A stretch of 64,000 nucleotides of DNA from Candidatus Poribacteria bacterium (GTDB lineage Bacteria; Poribacteria; WGA-4E; WGA-3G): the NCBI GenBank assembly GCA_022824265.1, contig JAJEAG010000033.1, positions 62,001-126,000 on the forward strand, given 5' to 3'. A program made the position numbers and the translations under genes. Position 1 is the stretch's first letter. Every line of letters starts with the position of its first letter. Under the pieces are notes generated by a model that was given only the letters and a program-made list of their open reading frames with translations, was not told the DNA's origin and did no database searches. Shown piece by piece: positions 19,513 to 29,613 of this stretch.

Positions 19513-19816
19513 AGTATATCCTATAATTTATGGTTTTAGTTATGTAGAATTATATCAATTATGAGACCATAAATCTATCTTATATTTTCCAAACATATAA
19601 TATACTGCATTGTGTTTAAGAAAATACAAATAAAACAGATTACCAATTTGGTAAGGATTTTGCTATAATACTATCAATGTGGAATACACCAGATGCATTA
19701 TACAATAGATAATGTTACATTACATGTATTCCCAAATCAAAATAGAGGAATCTTCTTGTTGTTAAAATAAGTTACCAAAAGGAAAATAAACAAACATAAT
19801 ATACATTAGGAGTAAA

Positions 19817-20779
19817 ATGAAAACAGTAACATTTCACGGAATTGTCTCCGCAAGACTAACAATAAACAAATACCTACAACCAACACCATTAAGATACTAT
19901 CATGAACTCTCAGAAAGGCTGGGATTTGAAGCATATATTAAACATGAAAATCATCTACCGACAAGAAGTTTCAAAGTGCGCGGTGGTATTAATTTCATGT
20001 ATAATTTACCTGTAGAACAGAAAAAACAAGGTGTAGTCACTGCAACACGTGGTAATCACGGACAATCTATTGCTTATGCGGCTGCACAGTTTGGTGTTAA
20101 TGCGACTATCGTTGTTCCTTATGGAAACAATCCTGAGAAAAACAGTGCTATGAAAGCATTCGGTGCTGAACTGATCGAATATGGTAATGATTTTGATGAG
20201 GCACGTGAACTATGTGATAAACTGCAAGCAGAACGTGGTCTATATTACATCCATCCTTGTATGGAACCAGCACTTGTCCACGGAGTAGGAACATATTCAC
20301 TTGAGATATTTGAAAATCTACCTAATGTGAATACAATCATTGTTCCTATAGGCGGTGGTAGTGGTGTCTGTGGTGCGATTACAGTAGCAAAAGCAATAAA
20401 TCCAAATGTTAAGATCATAGGTGTACAAGCAGAGAATGCTCCTGCAGTCTACCGATCATGGAAAGCAGGTAGGCATATTGAAACCGATTCCTGTAATACT
20501 ATCGCAGATGGACTTGCAACACGCGTTCCTTTCCCAATCCCCTTTTCAATCATTAGCGAAGGAATTGACGATATCGTATTGGTTAGCGAGGATGAAATCA
20601 AAAAAGGTATCATATCGTCGTTACGTTATACACACAATTTAGCAGAAGGAGCAGGTGTTGCTGCTCTTGCGGCAGCGTTTAAACTTTCTGACAAATTAGC
20701 TGGACAGAATGTAGCAATGATAATGACTGGTGGCAATATAGATTTGGATACACTTAAGGAAGTTCTGATTAATACCTAA
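19817..20779 (+). CDS. Threonine ammonia-lyase/serine dehydratase family PLP enzyme
   Basis: ENHLPTRSFKVRGGINFM (PLP Lys), TRGNHGQSIAYAA, PIGGGSGVCGA. Confidence 0.9.
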   Translation: MKTVTFHGIVSARLTINKYLQPTPLRYYHELSERLGFEAYIKHENHLPTRSFKVRGGINFMYNLPVEQKKQGVVTATRGNHGQSIAYAAAQFGVNATIVVPYGNNPEKNSAMKAFGAELIEYGNDFDEARELCDKLQAERGLYYIHPCMEPALVHGVGTYSLEIFENLPNVNTIIVPIGGGSGVCGAITVAKAINPNVKIIGVQAENAPAVYRSWKAGRHIETDSCNTIADGLATRVPFPIPFSIISEGIDDIVLVSEDEIKKGIISSLRYTHNLAEGAGVAALAAAFKLSDKLAGQNVAMIMTGGNIDLDTLKEVLINT

Positions 20780-21498
20780 CCATACCAGTTGTGTATAACA
20801 TATACGGGTGGAGAGTCTTGTTTTAAGTGTATTTCCACCCAATCGGCACCATCAACAAATTCGTTTCGCAGCGCGTTTGTCAAGTCAGGATGGATATGTA
20901 GAGAAGTCAAGTCCCAACGAAGCTTTAGACTCCTTTCTACAATAACATTTGTTTCTTCTGCAATGAGAGAAACGCGCTGTACACCACTATTTTTTCGCTT
21001 TAGGCGCAAATCTGTATGCATATAGTGGATAGTTTGCTGTGGGTCACGCATTTCAACTTTGTAGTCCGTTAACTTGTCGTTGTACATATAACGAGCAAAA
21101 CGCATCAGTTTAAGATTTCCAAGAAAATGGTCCGTCTCATATTCTTCAGGATGAGGTAATCCACCATATAGGAAAATACGCTGACAGTCATACATCTCTA
21201 TCGCATATTTTACAGCTAACTGTCCATCCGTATAATCTTTATCAGTTTGTCCAATCCATTCTTCAACTACCTTCTTAGCTTTCGTTGTAGTTCCATTTAC
21301 GGAATCAAGATCACCGATTAGTATATCAGGAACAAAATCAATATCTCCGATTTTGTTTAATTCATCAAAGATACGCAAACCACCATCCGCACATAAGATA
21401 ACTGCATTATCATCAATTCCGGTCTGAATCTCTACTTGATAAAAACCAAGATTTCTGAAATCGTAGTATCCATTAAGAAAGATGAGTGCAGTTTTCAT
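20776..21498 (-). CDS. Thiamine pyrophosphokinase family protein
   Basis: AVILCADGGLRIFDEL, FVPDILIGDLDSVN, IGQTDKDYTDGQLAVKYA. Confidence 0.85.
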   Translation of the reverse strand: MKTALIFLNGYYDFRNLGFYQVEIQTGIDDNAVILCADGGLRIFDELNKIGDIDFVPDILIGDLDSVNGTTTKAKKVVEEWIGQTDKDYTDGQLAVKYAIEMYDCQRIFLYGGLPHPEEYETDHFLGNLKLMRFARYMYNDKLTDYKVEMRDPQQTIHYMHTDLRLKRKNSGVQRVSLIAEETNVIVERSLKLRWDLTSLHIHPDLTNALRNEFVDGADWVEIHLKQDSPPVYVIHNWYG

Positions 21499-22441
21499 TC
21501 TCTTTTATAGTGATATTATAGGTAGGAATTAATCGCTTAGGATGATATGCATGTTTCACCCGCTTCAGGTTTTCTAAACCTGAAGCATCCATTGCATTAA
21601 TCCATTTGTATGATGCCATCAATTCTTTGCAGAATTCGCGATAGATAAATTGTGCTAATCCTTTGATGTTCAGATCTGATATTTCAAATAGGACACAGAA
21701 GGTATCTTTATTCAGTTCATATCCGAATGTATAGCCACACAATTGTCCATTGATACGAACAACCCTACCGACTAATCCTAATTCGTCTGCATGACTAATC
21801 CCAATTTGATGTGCTGATTGTGAGTCATCCAGCATTACTTGATAAATAGGATCAGCATATTTATTAGAACGTTTCTTACGCCATTCCTCATATAATTCTA
21901 AGCATCCAATCTTATCAGAAGATTGATATTGAGTATATTCTACGGATGGATTCCGTGTGATAAATCCGTTGTAAGCATTCCTTTGTTGTTTATAACGATT
22001 TCCTCGTAATTCAACCAATTCATCAGTGCGATATACATATTCAGTTTCTTTTTCGTAATGATCATAACCCATTGTATTGAAAACTGAGAGCATCTTTTTC
22101 GCTACATTCTCAATACGTGCAATCTGTGGATTTCTGTTTGATTCCAGCATGTATTGATAGGATTTGTTAACCACCTCTATATACGAGAGATTATTTATTA
22201 AACATGGTATTGGTAGAATCGGCATGAAGTAGTCCTTACCATGTTTTGCATATACACAGAGAAAATCTGTATGGTCAGTCGTAGCATGTTTGGGAGTACT
22301 ATAAATCGTATAGAAAAGTTTGAAGTAATCTTTCCAGATGTATAGTGGAGCAAAAGCATAATTGGATAGAGACATACATGTCTTATGAAGAAATTCATCA
22401 AAAATCGGTTTGTCTTCAAGAGTTAATGGATTGAGTTGCAT
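21473..22441 (-). CDS. DUF2156-type (phosphatidylglycerol lysyltransferase C-terminal-like) acyltransferase
   Basis: SLSNYAFAPLYIWKDYFKLFY; GNRYKQQRNAYNGFI; GFTFGYEL/FEISDLNIKGLAQFIYREFC; NAMDASGLENLKRVKHAYHPKRLIPTYNI. Confidence 0.8.
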   Translation of the reverse strand: MQLNPLTLEDKPIFDEFLHKTCMSLSNYAFAPLYIWKDYFKLFYTIYSTPKHATTDHTDFLCVYAKHGKDYFMPILPIPCLINNLSYIEVVNKSYQYMLESNRNPQIARIENVAKKMLSVFNTMGYDHYEKETEYVYRTDELVELRGNRYKQQRNAYNGFITRNPSVEYTQYQSSDKIGCLELYEEWRKKRSNKYADPIYQVMLDDSQSAHQIGISHADELGLVGRVVRINGQLCGYTFGYELNKDTFCVLFEISDLNIKGLAQFIYREFCKELMASYKWINAMDASGLENLKRVKHAYHPKRLIPTYNITIKENENCTHLS

Positions 22442-22986
22442 ATTCCAAGATTGCGTTTCAAGGTATGAAAAACTCTTACAGTTTCTTGATAATCACCGAT
22501 AAGACTCCAATTCTTCTGAATGACAGTATATATCTGTTCTGATTCAACATAATTAATTACATGCTGAAGATGTCGCTGAAAATCTTCTGATTCAAAATGT
22601 GCTTCGCCAAACGGGCAGAGCATATCCACTCCCAGAACAACACTGGTTCTGTCATGATTGAACATTAAAGCAAAAGGGTATAGTTTACAGTCAAGTGGAC
22701 GGTTTTTATAGATTGTACATCTACTTGTTTCCGGTTCAAAGAAAGGGCATATATAATAGTCTTTGTGAGGTTTTAACTTAATCTGTGAACTGTTACCATC
22801 TTCTTGTAGTTGGAATAAAGATGGATTCGCACCTTGAGAAATTACACGTTTTTTCTCTATATCAGTAAAGATAGGTGCAAGTGGACTATTCTTGTCCAAG
22901 AAACGACAGCAGACATCGCAAGAGAAGCATACTTCACTGGGTATGATTTGGTAGAGTTGAAGATTCTGATCGTTGTGTGTTTTCAT
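22423..22986 (-). CDS. YkgJ-family cysteine cluster (putative Zn/Fe-binding) protein
   Basis: CFSCDVCCRFLDKNSP...YYICPFFEPETSRCTIYKNRPLDCKLYPF. Confidence 0.85.
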   Translation of the reverse strand: MKTHNDQNLQLYQIIPSEVCFSCDVCCRFLDKNSPLAPIFTDIEKKRVISQGANPSLFQLQEDGNSSQIKLKPHKDYYICPFFEPETSRCTIYKNRPLDCKLYPFALMFNHDRTSVVLGVDMLCPFGEAHFESEDFQRHLQHVINYVESEQIYTVIQKNWSLIGDYQETVRVFHTLKRNLGICNSIH

Positions 22987-23416
22987 TTTTCAAAGGGTCT
23001 GGACCATAATTATTAGGACCATTTGTACCTTTTAGGAATAGAACTTCAATGACAAACAGCCAAATCCATAATACAATCATATAGATAAAAAGGACGAAAA
23101 ATACAATAAGACCATAAACAATATAATCCATTGTATTCGGTTTAGGTAAATCGGCATATTTTTCAAGTGGATACCAAAATGATTTGTTACGGTCATGTAT
23201 CCTCTTTATCATTAGAACAAAAACCGACCATGAATTTAACAGTATTATTGGATAAATTAGGAAAAATAAAATACCTTCATTTAGATCTATCGGTATGATA
23301 ACTCTGATTAGATAGACAAAAAAATAAATCCCGGCAAATAACGGAACACCTTTAATCCAAAATTGTGAACGACTGATCCGTCCGTTAAATGAAAAGTAAT
23401 ATCTCCAGAAATTCAT
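22934..23416 (-). CDS. DUF805 family membrane protein
   Basis: MNFWRYYFSFNGRISRSQFWIKG...MIKRIHDRNKSFW. Confidence 0.85.
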   Translation of the reverse strand: MNFWRYYFSFNGRISRSQFWIKGVPLFAGIYFFVYLIRVIIPIDLNEGILFFLIYPIILLNSWSVFVLMIKRIHDRNKSFWYPLEKYADLPKPNTMDYIVYGLIVFFVLFIYMIVLWIWLFVIEVLFLKGTNGPNNYGPDPLKNENTQRSESSTLPNHTQ

Positions 23417-23447
23417 TTTATAGTTTTATAATCAAACACCAATTTCA

Positions 23448-24617
23448 TTAGTTATCCCCAAGAATATTACGAATTGTCTCAATCACAGTGTAGACATGAT
23501 CATTAGACAACCCTGGATGTAGAGGAAGACTAACGACGCGTTCAAAAACTTCCTCTGCATAAGGAAAATCTCCTTCTTTGTATCCGTATTGTTTCTGATA
23601 AAAATCAAATAGATGTAATGGAATATAATGAACACTACATTCTATATTTTCTTCACGTAGCGTATCAACGAATTTATCACGGTCAGTTTCTTGTAGTTGA
23701 ATTATATATAAATGCCATGAATGTTCATTTTCATTTTCTGGGACGAAAGGGGTACTAATCTGTGGAATCTTTTGTAGTTCATTCTGATATATTTCAGCAA
23801 TATTCCTGCGACGTTCATGCTGTTTGTTAAGTTTCATGAGTTGACATAACCCCATAGCTGCTTGAATATCGGTCATGTTGTATTTGTATCCCTCTGAGGT
23901 AATATCGTATCGCCAAACACTACGACGTGACTGTCGGGACCACGCATCTTTGTCAATACCGTGTAGTCGCATTGTTTGAAGTTGTCCAGCATAATCATCG
24001 TTATTCGTTGTAATCATACCACCTTCGGCTGTTGTTAGGTTTTTGTTCGCATAAAAACTAAATGCTGAAAGGTCTCCGAGATTTCCAATGTATTGTCCGT
24101 TATATTGTGTTGGTAAGGCGTGTGCAGCATCGTCAATTAAGATGAGATTATGTTTGGCACATATATTTTGCAGCTCAGTCATATCGCAAGGTAATCCGGC
24201 TATGTGAACAGGAATAATCGCTTTTGTTTTCGGTGTAATTGCTTGTTCAATATTGTCAATATTTATGTTTAACGTGTCTGGTTCTATGTCTACGAAGACA
24301 GGCTTTGCACCTACATATCGGATAGCTTCTGCAGTGGCGGTAAAGGTGTATGGTGTAGTAATAATTTCGTCATCGGTACTGATACCAGAAACTACAAGAC
24401 TCAAGTGTAATGCTGCAGTGCATGAACTTACTGCGATGGCGTGCTTGACTCCAAGGTATTCAGCAAAAGCACGTTCAAACTCACGGACTCTTGCCCCACT
24501 ACTAATCCATTTAGAGGCAAGTACTTGACTAACTGCCTCTATTTCTGTTTCGTCTATCCAAGGTCGACTGAAAGGTATAAAAGGTTTTTGTTCCACAAGT
24601 GATTCCTCTTCAAACAT
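23448..24617 (-). CDS. DegT/DnrJ/EryC1/StrS family PLP aminotransferase
   Basis: FSRPWIDETEIEAVSQVLASKWISSG, LIDDAAHALPTQYNG, FSFYANKNLTTAEGGMITTNN. Confidence 0.95.
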   Translation of the reverse strand: MFEEESLVEQKPFIPFSRPWIDETEIEAVSQVLASKWISSGARVREFERAFAEYLGVKHAIAVSSCTAALHLSLVVSGISTDDEIITTPYTFTATAEAIRYVGAKPVFVDIEPDTLNINIDNIEQAITPKTKAIIPVHIAGLPCDMTELQNICAKHNLILIDDAAHALPTQYNGQYIGNLGDLSAFSFYANKNLTTAEGGMITTNNDDYAGQLQTMRLHGIDKDAWSRQSRRSVWRYDITSEGYKYNMTDIQAAMGLCQLMKLNKQHERRRNIAEIYQNELQKIPQISTPFVPENENEHSWHLYIIQLQETDRDKFVDTLREENIECSVHYIPLHLFDFYQKQYGYKEGDFPYAEEVFERVVSLPLHPGLSNDHVYTVIETIRNILGDN

Positions 24618-24621
24618 TCAT

Positions 24622-25077
24622 CTATGTTTCTGTAGTTTTCGGTCCCAGAATATGTATCATTGCTTCAAGTGCGAGAATATAACTATATGCGCCAAAACCA
24701 CTCACTACTCCTGCTGCAACTCCTGAAATGTGTGAATGATGTCGAAATTCCTCGCGCGCATAGATATTGGATAGGTGGATTTCAACAGTAGGTATAGCAA
24801 CAGTTGCAAGTGCATCTCTGATTGCTATGCTGGTATGTGTATAGGCAGCAGGATTTATGAGTATTCCATCTGCCCAATCTATGTGATCCCCGATTATAGT
24901 GACAATTTCACCTTCATGGTTGGATTGCAATATCTTTAGAACTACATCGTGAGGTGTTGAAGCTACAAACTCGTCAAGGGCTTTATTGATATCTTGCAAT
25001 GTTTGGTGTCCATATACCTCTGGCTGTCGTCTGCCTAAAAGATGTAGATTCGGTCCGTGTAGGACAAGTATGTTCAT
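24622..25077 (-). CDS. aroQ: Type II 3-dehydroquinate dehydratase
   Basis: LVLHGPNLHLLGRRQPEVYG, QSNHEGEIV, LINPAAYTHTSIAIRDAL, EIHLSNIYAREEFRHHS. Confidence 0.95.
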   Translation of the reverse strand: MNILVLHGPNLHLLGRRQPEVYGHQTLQDINKALDEFVASTPHDVVLKILQSNHEGEIVTIIGDHIDWADGILINPAAYTHTSIAIRDALATVAIPTVEIHLSNIYAREEFRHHSHISGVAAGVVSGFGAYSYILALEAMIHILGPKTTET

Positions 25078-25185
25078 ATTCTATTACCTTATACTATATT
25101 TTTATATCTCTCATCAAAGAATAAATCCATCATAGTATTTTATTTCAAAAACGATTTGAAATCAATAATAAAACAGGCAGAGCCA

Positions 25186-25297
25186 TTCAGTTTTCGTTTA
25201 TTCGTAGAAATACGTCATAAAGTCGTGACCAGGAAGTCGATCCTATAAAAGAGGGTGAGGGTAAAAACGGGCGAGGAGACCTCGCCCCTACGATAAT
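25186..25297 (+). repeat. Dispersed intergenic repeat, copy 1, with a terminal GCGAGGAGACCTCGC palindrome
   Basis: Shares TTCGTTxATTCGTAGAAATAyGTCrTAAAGTCGyGACCA(A/G)GAAGTCGATCCTATA with 39765-39828 and 53541-53650. Confidence 0.75.
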
Positions 25298-25394
25298 GTA
25301 ATAAGCGTAATGAATTGCGAATAAATGCATCTTTATCTATGTTGACAGTTATGTGTTCCAGTAAAATCATCAACCAACGAATACAATATAGTAC

Positions 25395-26249
25395 TCAATC
25401 TATCTGTGGGTCAAGGGCATCTCTGAGCGCATCTCCAAGGAGATTAAAACCTAATACCACGAGAAAGATTGCCATTCCTGGAGCAGTGACTGCCAATGGA
25501 ACTTTCCGTATATGCTTTGTATTTTCATTGAGCATTGCCCCCCATTCAGGCACACCGACCTCTGCACCAAGTCCAAGAAAACTCAGTCCTGCAGCATCTA
25601 ATATCGCTGCCCCGATACCTAAAGTGGCTTGTACAATCAGTGGAGCAAGACAGTTTGGTAACACGGTCGTCACAAGTATGCGAATGTCACTTGCACCAAT
25701 AACCTTAGCTGAAGTGACATAATCTAACTCTCGAACCTTGAGAACAGATGCACGTAGAATCCGTGCATATTGTGGGATATAAACAATAGAAACAGCAATT
25801 ATTGCATTTGTAAGACTCTGACCCAATATAGTGACAATTACCATAGCGAGTAGGATACTTGGCATAGCAAGCAACATATCGTTGACACGCATAATCAAGT
25901 TGTCCAACCATCCACCAAAATATCCAGCAATAGCACCGAACAACGTACCAAACCCAAGCGAAAATGTTATTGCGATCAAACCTACCTTTAGAGAGATACG
26001 GGAACCGAAGAGCACGCGACTGAAAATATCCCGTCCAGTGCCATCAGTCCCAAGGTAATGTTTCCCCGAACTACCTTTTAGTCGTTCTGCAATATCTGTC
26101 TGCATCGGGTCGTGTGTTGCAATAAATGGTGCCAGGAGTGCGATAATAACAAAGAATAGAATGATTGATGCCCCGATCGTAGCTGACGGATGTCTTAGCA
26201 GTTTACGAAAAACATGATGTTGTCCTGTTGCAGAAGGGTTGGTATTCAT
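25395..26249 (-). CDS. Dipeptide/oligopeptide ABC transporter permease (DppC-like)
   Basis: LGTDGTGRDIFSRVLFGSRISLKVGL; EAA loop YVTSAKVIGASDIRILVTTVLPN. Confidence 0.92.
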   Translation of the reverse strand: MNTNPSATGQHHVFRKLLRHPSATIGASIILFFVIIALLAPFIATHDPMQTDIAERLKGSSGKHYLGTDGTGRDIFSRVLFGSRISLKVGLIAITFSLGFGTLFGAIAGYFGGWLDNLIMRVNDMLLAMPSILLAMVIVTILGQSLTNAIIAVSIVYIPQYARILRASVLKVRELDYVTSAKVIGASDIRILVTTVLPNCLAPLIVQATLGIGAAILDAAGLSFLGLGAEVGVPEWGAMLNENTKHIRKVPLAVTAPGMAIFLVVLGFNLLGDALRDALDPQID

Positions 26250-27268
26250 ACTGTTTCGTCCCCTACACGAATGCGTGGATCAACATAAGCATACAACAAG
26301 TCAACAATAAGATTAACAAACATAAAGAGAAATGAAACAAATAGCACTCCACCTTGTACTGCACGTACATCACGGGATTCTACTGCATCGCGTAGCCATG
26401 AACCGAGTCCGGGCCATGAGAATATGTGTTCAGTTAAGATTGCCCCACCCATCAAATAACCGAATTCAAGTCCTATCACCGTTAGGACTGGAACCATGCT
26501 ATTTTTCAATGCGTGTTTGATGATAACACGCCACTTAGACAAGCCTTTTGCATAAGCAGTAGTGATGTATGGTTGATTTAGCACTTCAAGCAGACTTGAA
26601 CGGGTCATACGTGCAATAATTGCCAAAGGAATAGTTCCCAATGTAATTGCAGGAAGAATAAGATGTCCGATTGCATTTCTAAAGGCAGCAAAGTCCCCCA
26701 TCAGTAGTGTATCAATTAGATAGAATCCGGACTGAGTTTCAATATCTAAACTCATTACAGTGTCCAATCGACCAGTGGCAGGGAAAATACCAAGATAATA
26801 TGAAAAAATGAGAATCAGCATCAAACCTAACCAGAAGATTGGCATAGAGATACCTGCCAGAGATATTGACATGGATGTGTAATCTAAAAATTTACCCCGA
26901 TAGACAGACGCAATAATTCCCGCAGTAATTCCAAATATGATTGAAAATGCCATAGCAGCAAGTGTTAGCTCGGCAGTTGCAGGAAAATAGCGTTTAATTT
27001 CATCAATGACTGGTTCTTTTGTTTTGAATGAGTGTCCTAAATCAAGGTGGACAAGATCCCAAAGATATTTACCATATTGATAATATAATGGTTTGTCAAG
27101 ACCCATATCTTCTCTGAGTTGTGCCAGTACTTCTTCAGTTGCACGTTCACCAGCAATGGTGAGAGCAGCATCACCAGGAATGAGATGTACCATCATGAAA
27201 ACAAGGAGCGACACTCCAAGAAGTGATAGACCGATGGAGAGGAAACGTTGGATTAGATACGAGAGCAA
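26246..27268 (-). CDS. Dipeptide/oligopeptide ABC transporter permease (DppB-like)
   Basis: MLSYLIQRFLSIGLSLLGVSLLVFMMVHLIPGDAA; TTAYAKGLSKWRVIIKHALKNSMVPVLTVIG. Confidence 0.93.
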   Translation of the reverse strand: MLSYLIQRFLSIGLSLLGVSLLVFMMVHLIPGDAALTIAGERATEEVLAQLREDMGLDKPLYYQYGKYLWDLVHLDLGHSFKTKEPVIDEIKRYFPATAELTLAAMAFSIIFGITAGIIASVYRGKFLDYTSMSISLAGISMPIFWLGLMLILIFSYYLGIFPATGRLDTVMSLDIETQSGFYLIDTLLMGDFAAFRNAIGHLILPAITLGTIPLAIIARMTRSSLLEVLNQPYITTAYAKGLSKWRVIIKHALKNSMVPVLTVIGLEFGYLMGGAILTEHIFSWPGLGSWLRDAVESRDVRAVQGGVLFVSFLFMFVNLIVDLLYAYVDPRIRVGDETV

Positions 27269-27320
27269 TATATAAATTCCATTTGATACAGATTACAAAA
27301 AGGCATTCACTGTCTTTAAT

Positions 27321-28169
27321 TTAGAAAAATGGATTGTGTAACTTCTCTTCACCGACAGTTGTTGAAGGACCGTGCCCAGGGAAAAGTCTAACCTCATCAG
27401 GTAATGAAAGCAAATTATCACGGACACTATTTATTTCATCCTGATAGGAGATATTTGGACCTCCCACCGAACCCGCGAAAATAGCATCCCCCACGAATGC
27501 AGCAGTGTGTGTAAGAAAACTGCATCCCCCAGGTGTATGTCCGGGTGTGTCAAGGACTGTCACCATCAGGTCTCCGATACTAATAACATCAGAATGAACT
27601 ACTTCGTGTAATTTGTTTGCAGTTTGAGGTTTGGGTTCATTTTTATGTATATAGGTTTTGCAATCTGTTGCTTTTTGTAATTTTGGTAAACCTTCGGTAT
27701 GATCTCTGTGTGAGTGGGTCAATAGGATAGCAGTCGGGTTAACTTTATTCGTATCTAATTGTTTCAAAATAAGTGTCGGATTTGCTGCGGTATCAATGAT
27801 TGCTGCTTCATCAGTGGCTTTACAAATTAAAATGTATGCGTTGACGGGCCAACCCCCAAATGGAACGCTCACTGTGATAACATCAAGCTTTGTATCTCCA
27901 TCTTGCTGTACAGGGATAGGTTCCCACGTTTCCGTTGCTATGTCAAGAAGTTTTGCCCCATCTAATTTTAGTACTTCTGCAAGTTTATAAACTTGTGCTT
28001 CTGTAGGTTTTAAGGTATACTGTTCCATACGAGTTAGATCGGATTCAGTTATGCCTGTTTCTGTAGTTATTTCTGTATGTGATATATTTTGTCCGCGTCT
28101 TGCTTTTCCAATAATATCACCAAATTCATCTTCAAGCGCGTATGCCATGTTAGTGTTCTCCCTAATCAT
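27321..28169 (-). CDS. XRE-type HTH fused to metallo-beta-lactamase-fold hydrolase (glyoxalase II-like)
   Basis: N-term HTH-like IGKARRGQNISHTEITTETGITESDLTRMEQYTLKPTEAQVYKLAEVLKL; C-term LLTHSHRDHTEGLP, LDTPGHTPGGCSFL, FVGDAIFAGSVGG, LFPGHGPST. Confidence 0.88.
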   Translation of the reverse strand: MIRENTNMAYALEDEFGDIIGKARRGQNISHTEITTETGITESDLTRMEQYTLKPTEAQVYKLAEVLKLDGAKLLDIATETWEPIPVQQDGDTKLDVITVSVPFGGWPVNAYILICKATDEAAIIDTAANPTLILKQLDTNKVNPTAILLTHSHRDHTEGLPKLQKATDCKTYIHKNEPKPQTANKLHEVVHSDVISIGDLMVTVLDTPGHTPGGCSFLTHTAAFVGDAIFAGSVGGPNISYQDEINSVRDNLLSLPDEVRLFPGHGPSTTVGEEKLHNPFF

Positions 28170-28222
28170 AATTTGACAAGAATTATATCAAATAAATAAA
28201 GAATAATCAATTCAAAATAGGT

Positions 28223-28819
28223 ATGCTTAACATAAGGATACATGCTATGAATACTATCGTAACCGATTTTGATAATATAGAAACACCTTTAGCAAATATA
28301 AATACTGATATTACGTTAGAGGAATTTCTGGAGAGGGATATAAAAGGATATGAATATATAGAAGGTAAATTAAAACAGATGTCACCACCGACAATGGAGC
28401 ACGGTGAAATAAGCATGAGTCTTATTTTACCATTAGGCACTTATATTCGTGGAAAAGAATTAGGTCGTTTATATCCTGCAGATACAACTTTTAAGTTAGG
28501 TGAAAGATTAGTAAAACCGGATATAGCCTATGTCTCAAATGAACGGTTACCGGAAAACCGACGACAAGGTTCACCCGTTCCACCAGACTTAGCAGTTGAA
28601 GTCATCTCACCATCAGAATCACAATACGACATCATTGAAAAAGCTCTTGCATATTTGGAAGCAGGAACACGTCTTGTGTGGGTAATTGAACCAGTTGCCC
28701 AAACTGTGACAGTGTATCGGTCAAAAACAGATATAAAAACACTTACTCATAACGACACACTTACAGGTGAAGATGTCGTTGAAGGGTTTTCTTGTCCGAT
28801 CGCACAACTATTTGAATAA
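28223..28819 (+). CDS. Uma2/DUF820 family putative endonuclease
   Basis: GYEYIEGKLKQMSPPTMEHGEISMSL, VKPDIAYVS, DLAVEVISPSESQYDIIEKALAYLEAGTRLVWVIEP. Confidence 0.9.
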   Translation: MLNIRIHAMNTIVTDFDNIETPLANINTDITLEEFLERDIKGYEYIEGKLKQMSPPTMEHGEISMSLILPLGTYIRGKELGRLYPADTTFKLGERLVKPDIAYVSNERLPENRRQGSPVPPDLAVEVISPSESQYDIIEKALAYLEAGTRLVWVIEPVAQTVTVYRSKTDIKTLTHNDTLTGEDVVEGFSCPIAQLFE

Positions 28820-28828
28820 GGAGAATGT

Positions 28829-29587
28829 ATGAAACTTGGTTTAGTAACATATAATATGGCAAAAGATTGGGATATTCCAACTATCATCGAACGTTGTTCT
28901 GAAACTGGTTTTTCAGGTGTGGAATTGCGGACAACTCATGCCCACGGTGTTGAGGTAAATTTATCCGCAAGTGAACGCACAGCAGTAAAACAACAGTTTG
29001 AAGATTCACCCATTGAGATTGCCGGTTTAGGTTCCGCATTTGACTATCACTCAGTAGACCAAGATGCTGTTCGTAAGAATATTGAAGGCACTAAAGAATA
29101 CTCACAGTTGGCTGCTGATGTCGGAGCACCGGGGGTAAAGGTTCGACCAAATGGACTTCCCAGCGATGTTCCTGTTGAAAAGACATTAGAACAGATAGGA
29201 TTGGCATTACGAGAATGTGGGGAATTTGCTGCAGATCTCGGTGTTCAGATTCGATTAGAAGTGCATGGTGGAGGAACATCGGAACTAAAACATATTCGGA
29301 CTATTATTGACGTTGCAGATCATGAAAATGTATATGTATGTTGGAACTCAAACTTTGGTGAGGTAGAAAATGGTTCAATTGAAAATAATTTCAACTATGT
29401 AAGAGGCAAAATTGGATTGGTTCATATTACAGAACTGCACAGAACCGAATATCCATGGCGCGAGTTGTTCACATTATTGAAAGACTCAGGATATACGGGA
29501 TATACTTTAGCAGAAATCGCTGGTAGTTCAGATCCTGTGCGGGTTATGAATTTCTATCGTGCATTATGGCATGAGTTTAATAGATAG
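28829..29587 (+). CDS. Sugar phosphate isomerase/epimerase (xylose isomerase-like TIM barrel)
   Basis: GFSGVELRTTHAHGVEV, RLEVHGGGTSELKHI, CWNSNFGEV, YTLAEIAGSSD. Confidence 0.85.
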   Translation: MKLGLVTYNMAKDWDIPTIIERCSETGFSGVELRTTHAHGVEVNLSASERTAVKQQFEDSPIEIAGLGSAFDYHSVDQDAVRKNIEGTKEYSQLAADVGAPGVKVRPNGLPSDVPVEKTLEQIGLALRECGEFAADLGVQIRLEVHGGGTSELKHIRTIIDVADHENVYVCWNSNFGEVENGSIENNFNYVRGKIGLVHITELHRTEYPWRELFTLLKDSGYTGYTLAEIAGSSDPVRVMNFYRALWHEFNR

Positions 29588-29613
29588 AGCTTAATTTAGG
29601 AGAAGAATAAATT

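Noticed and set aside
25315-25722. 135-aa plus-strand ORF
   Set aside because: Antisense to the DppC-like permease gene; no protein-like motif.
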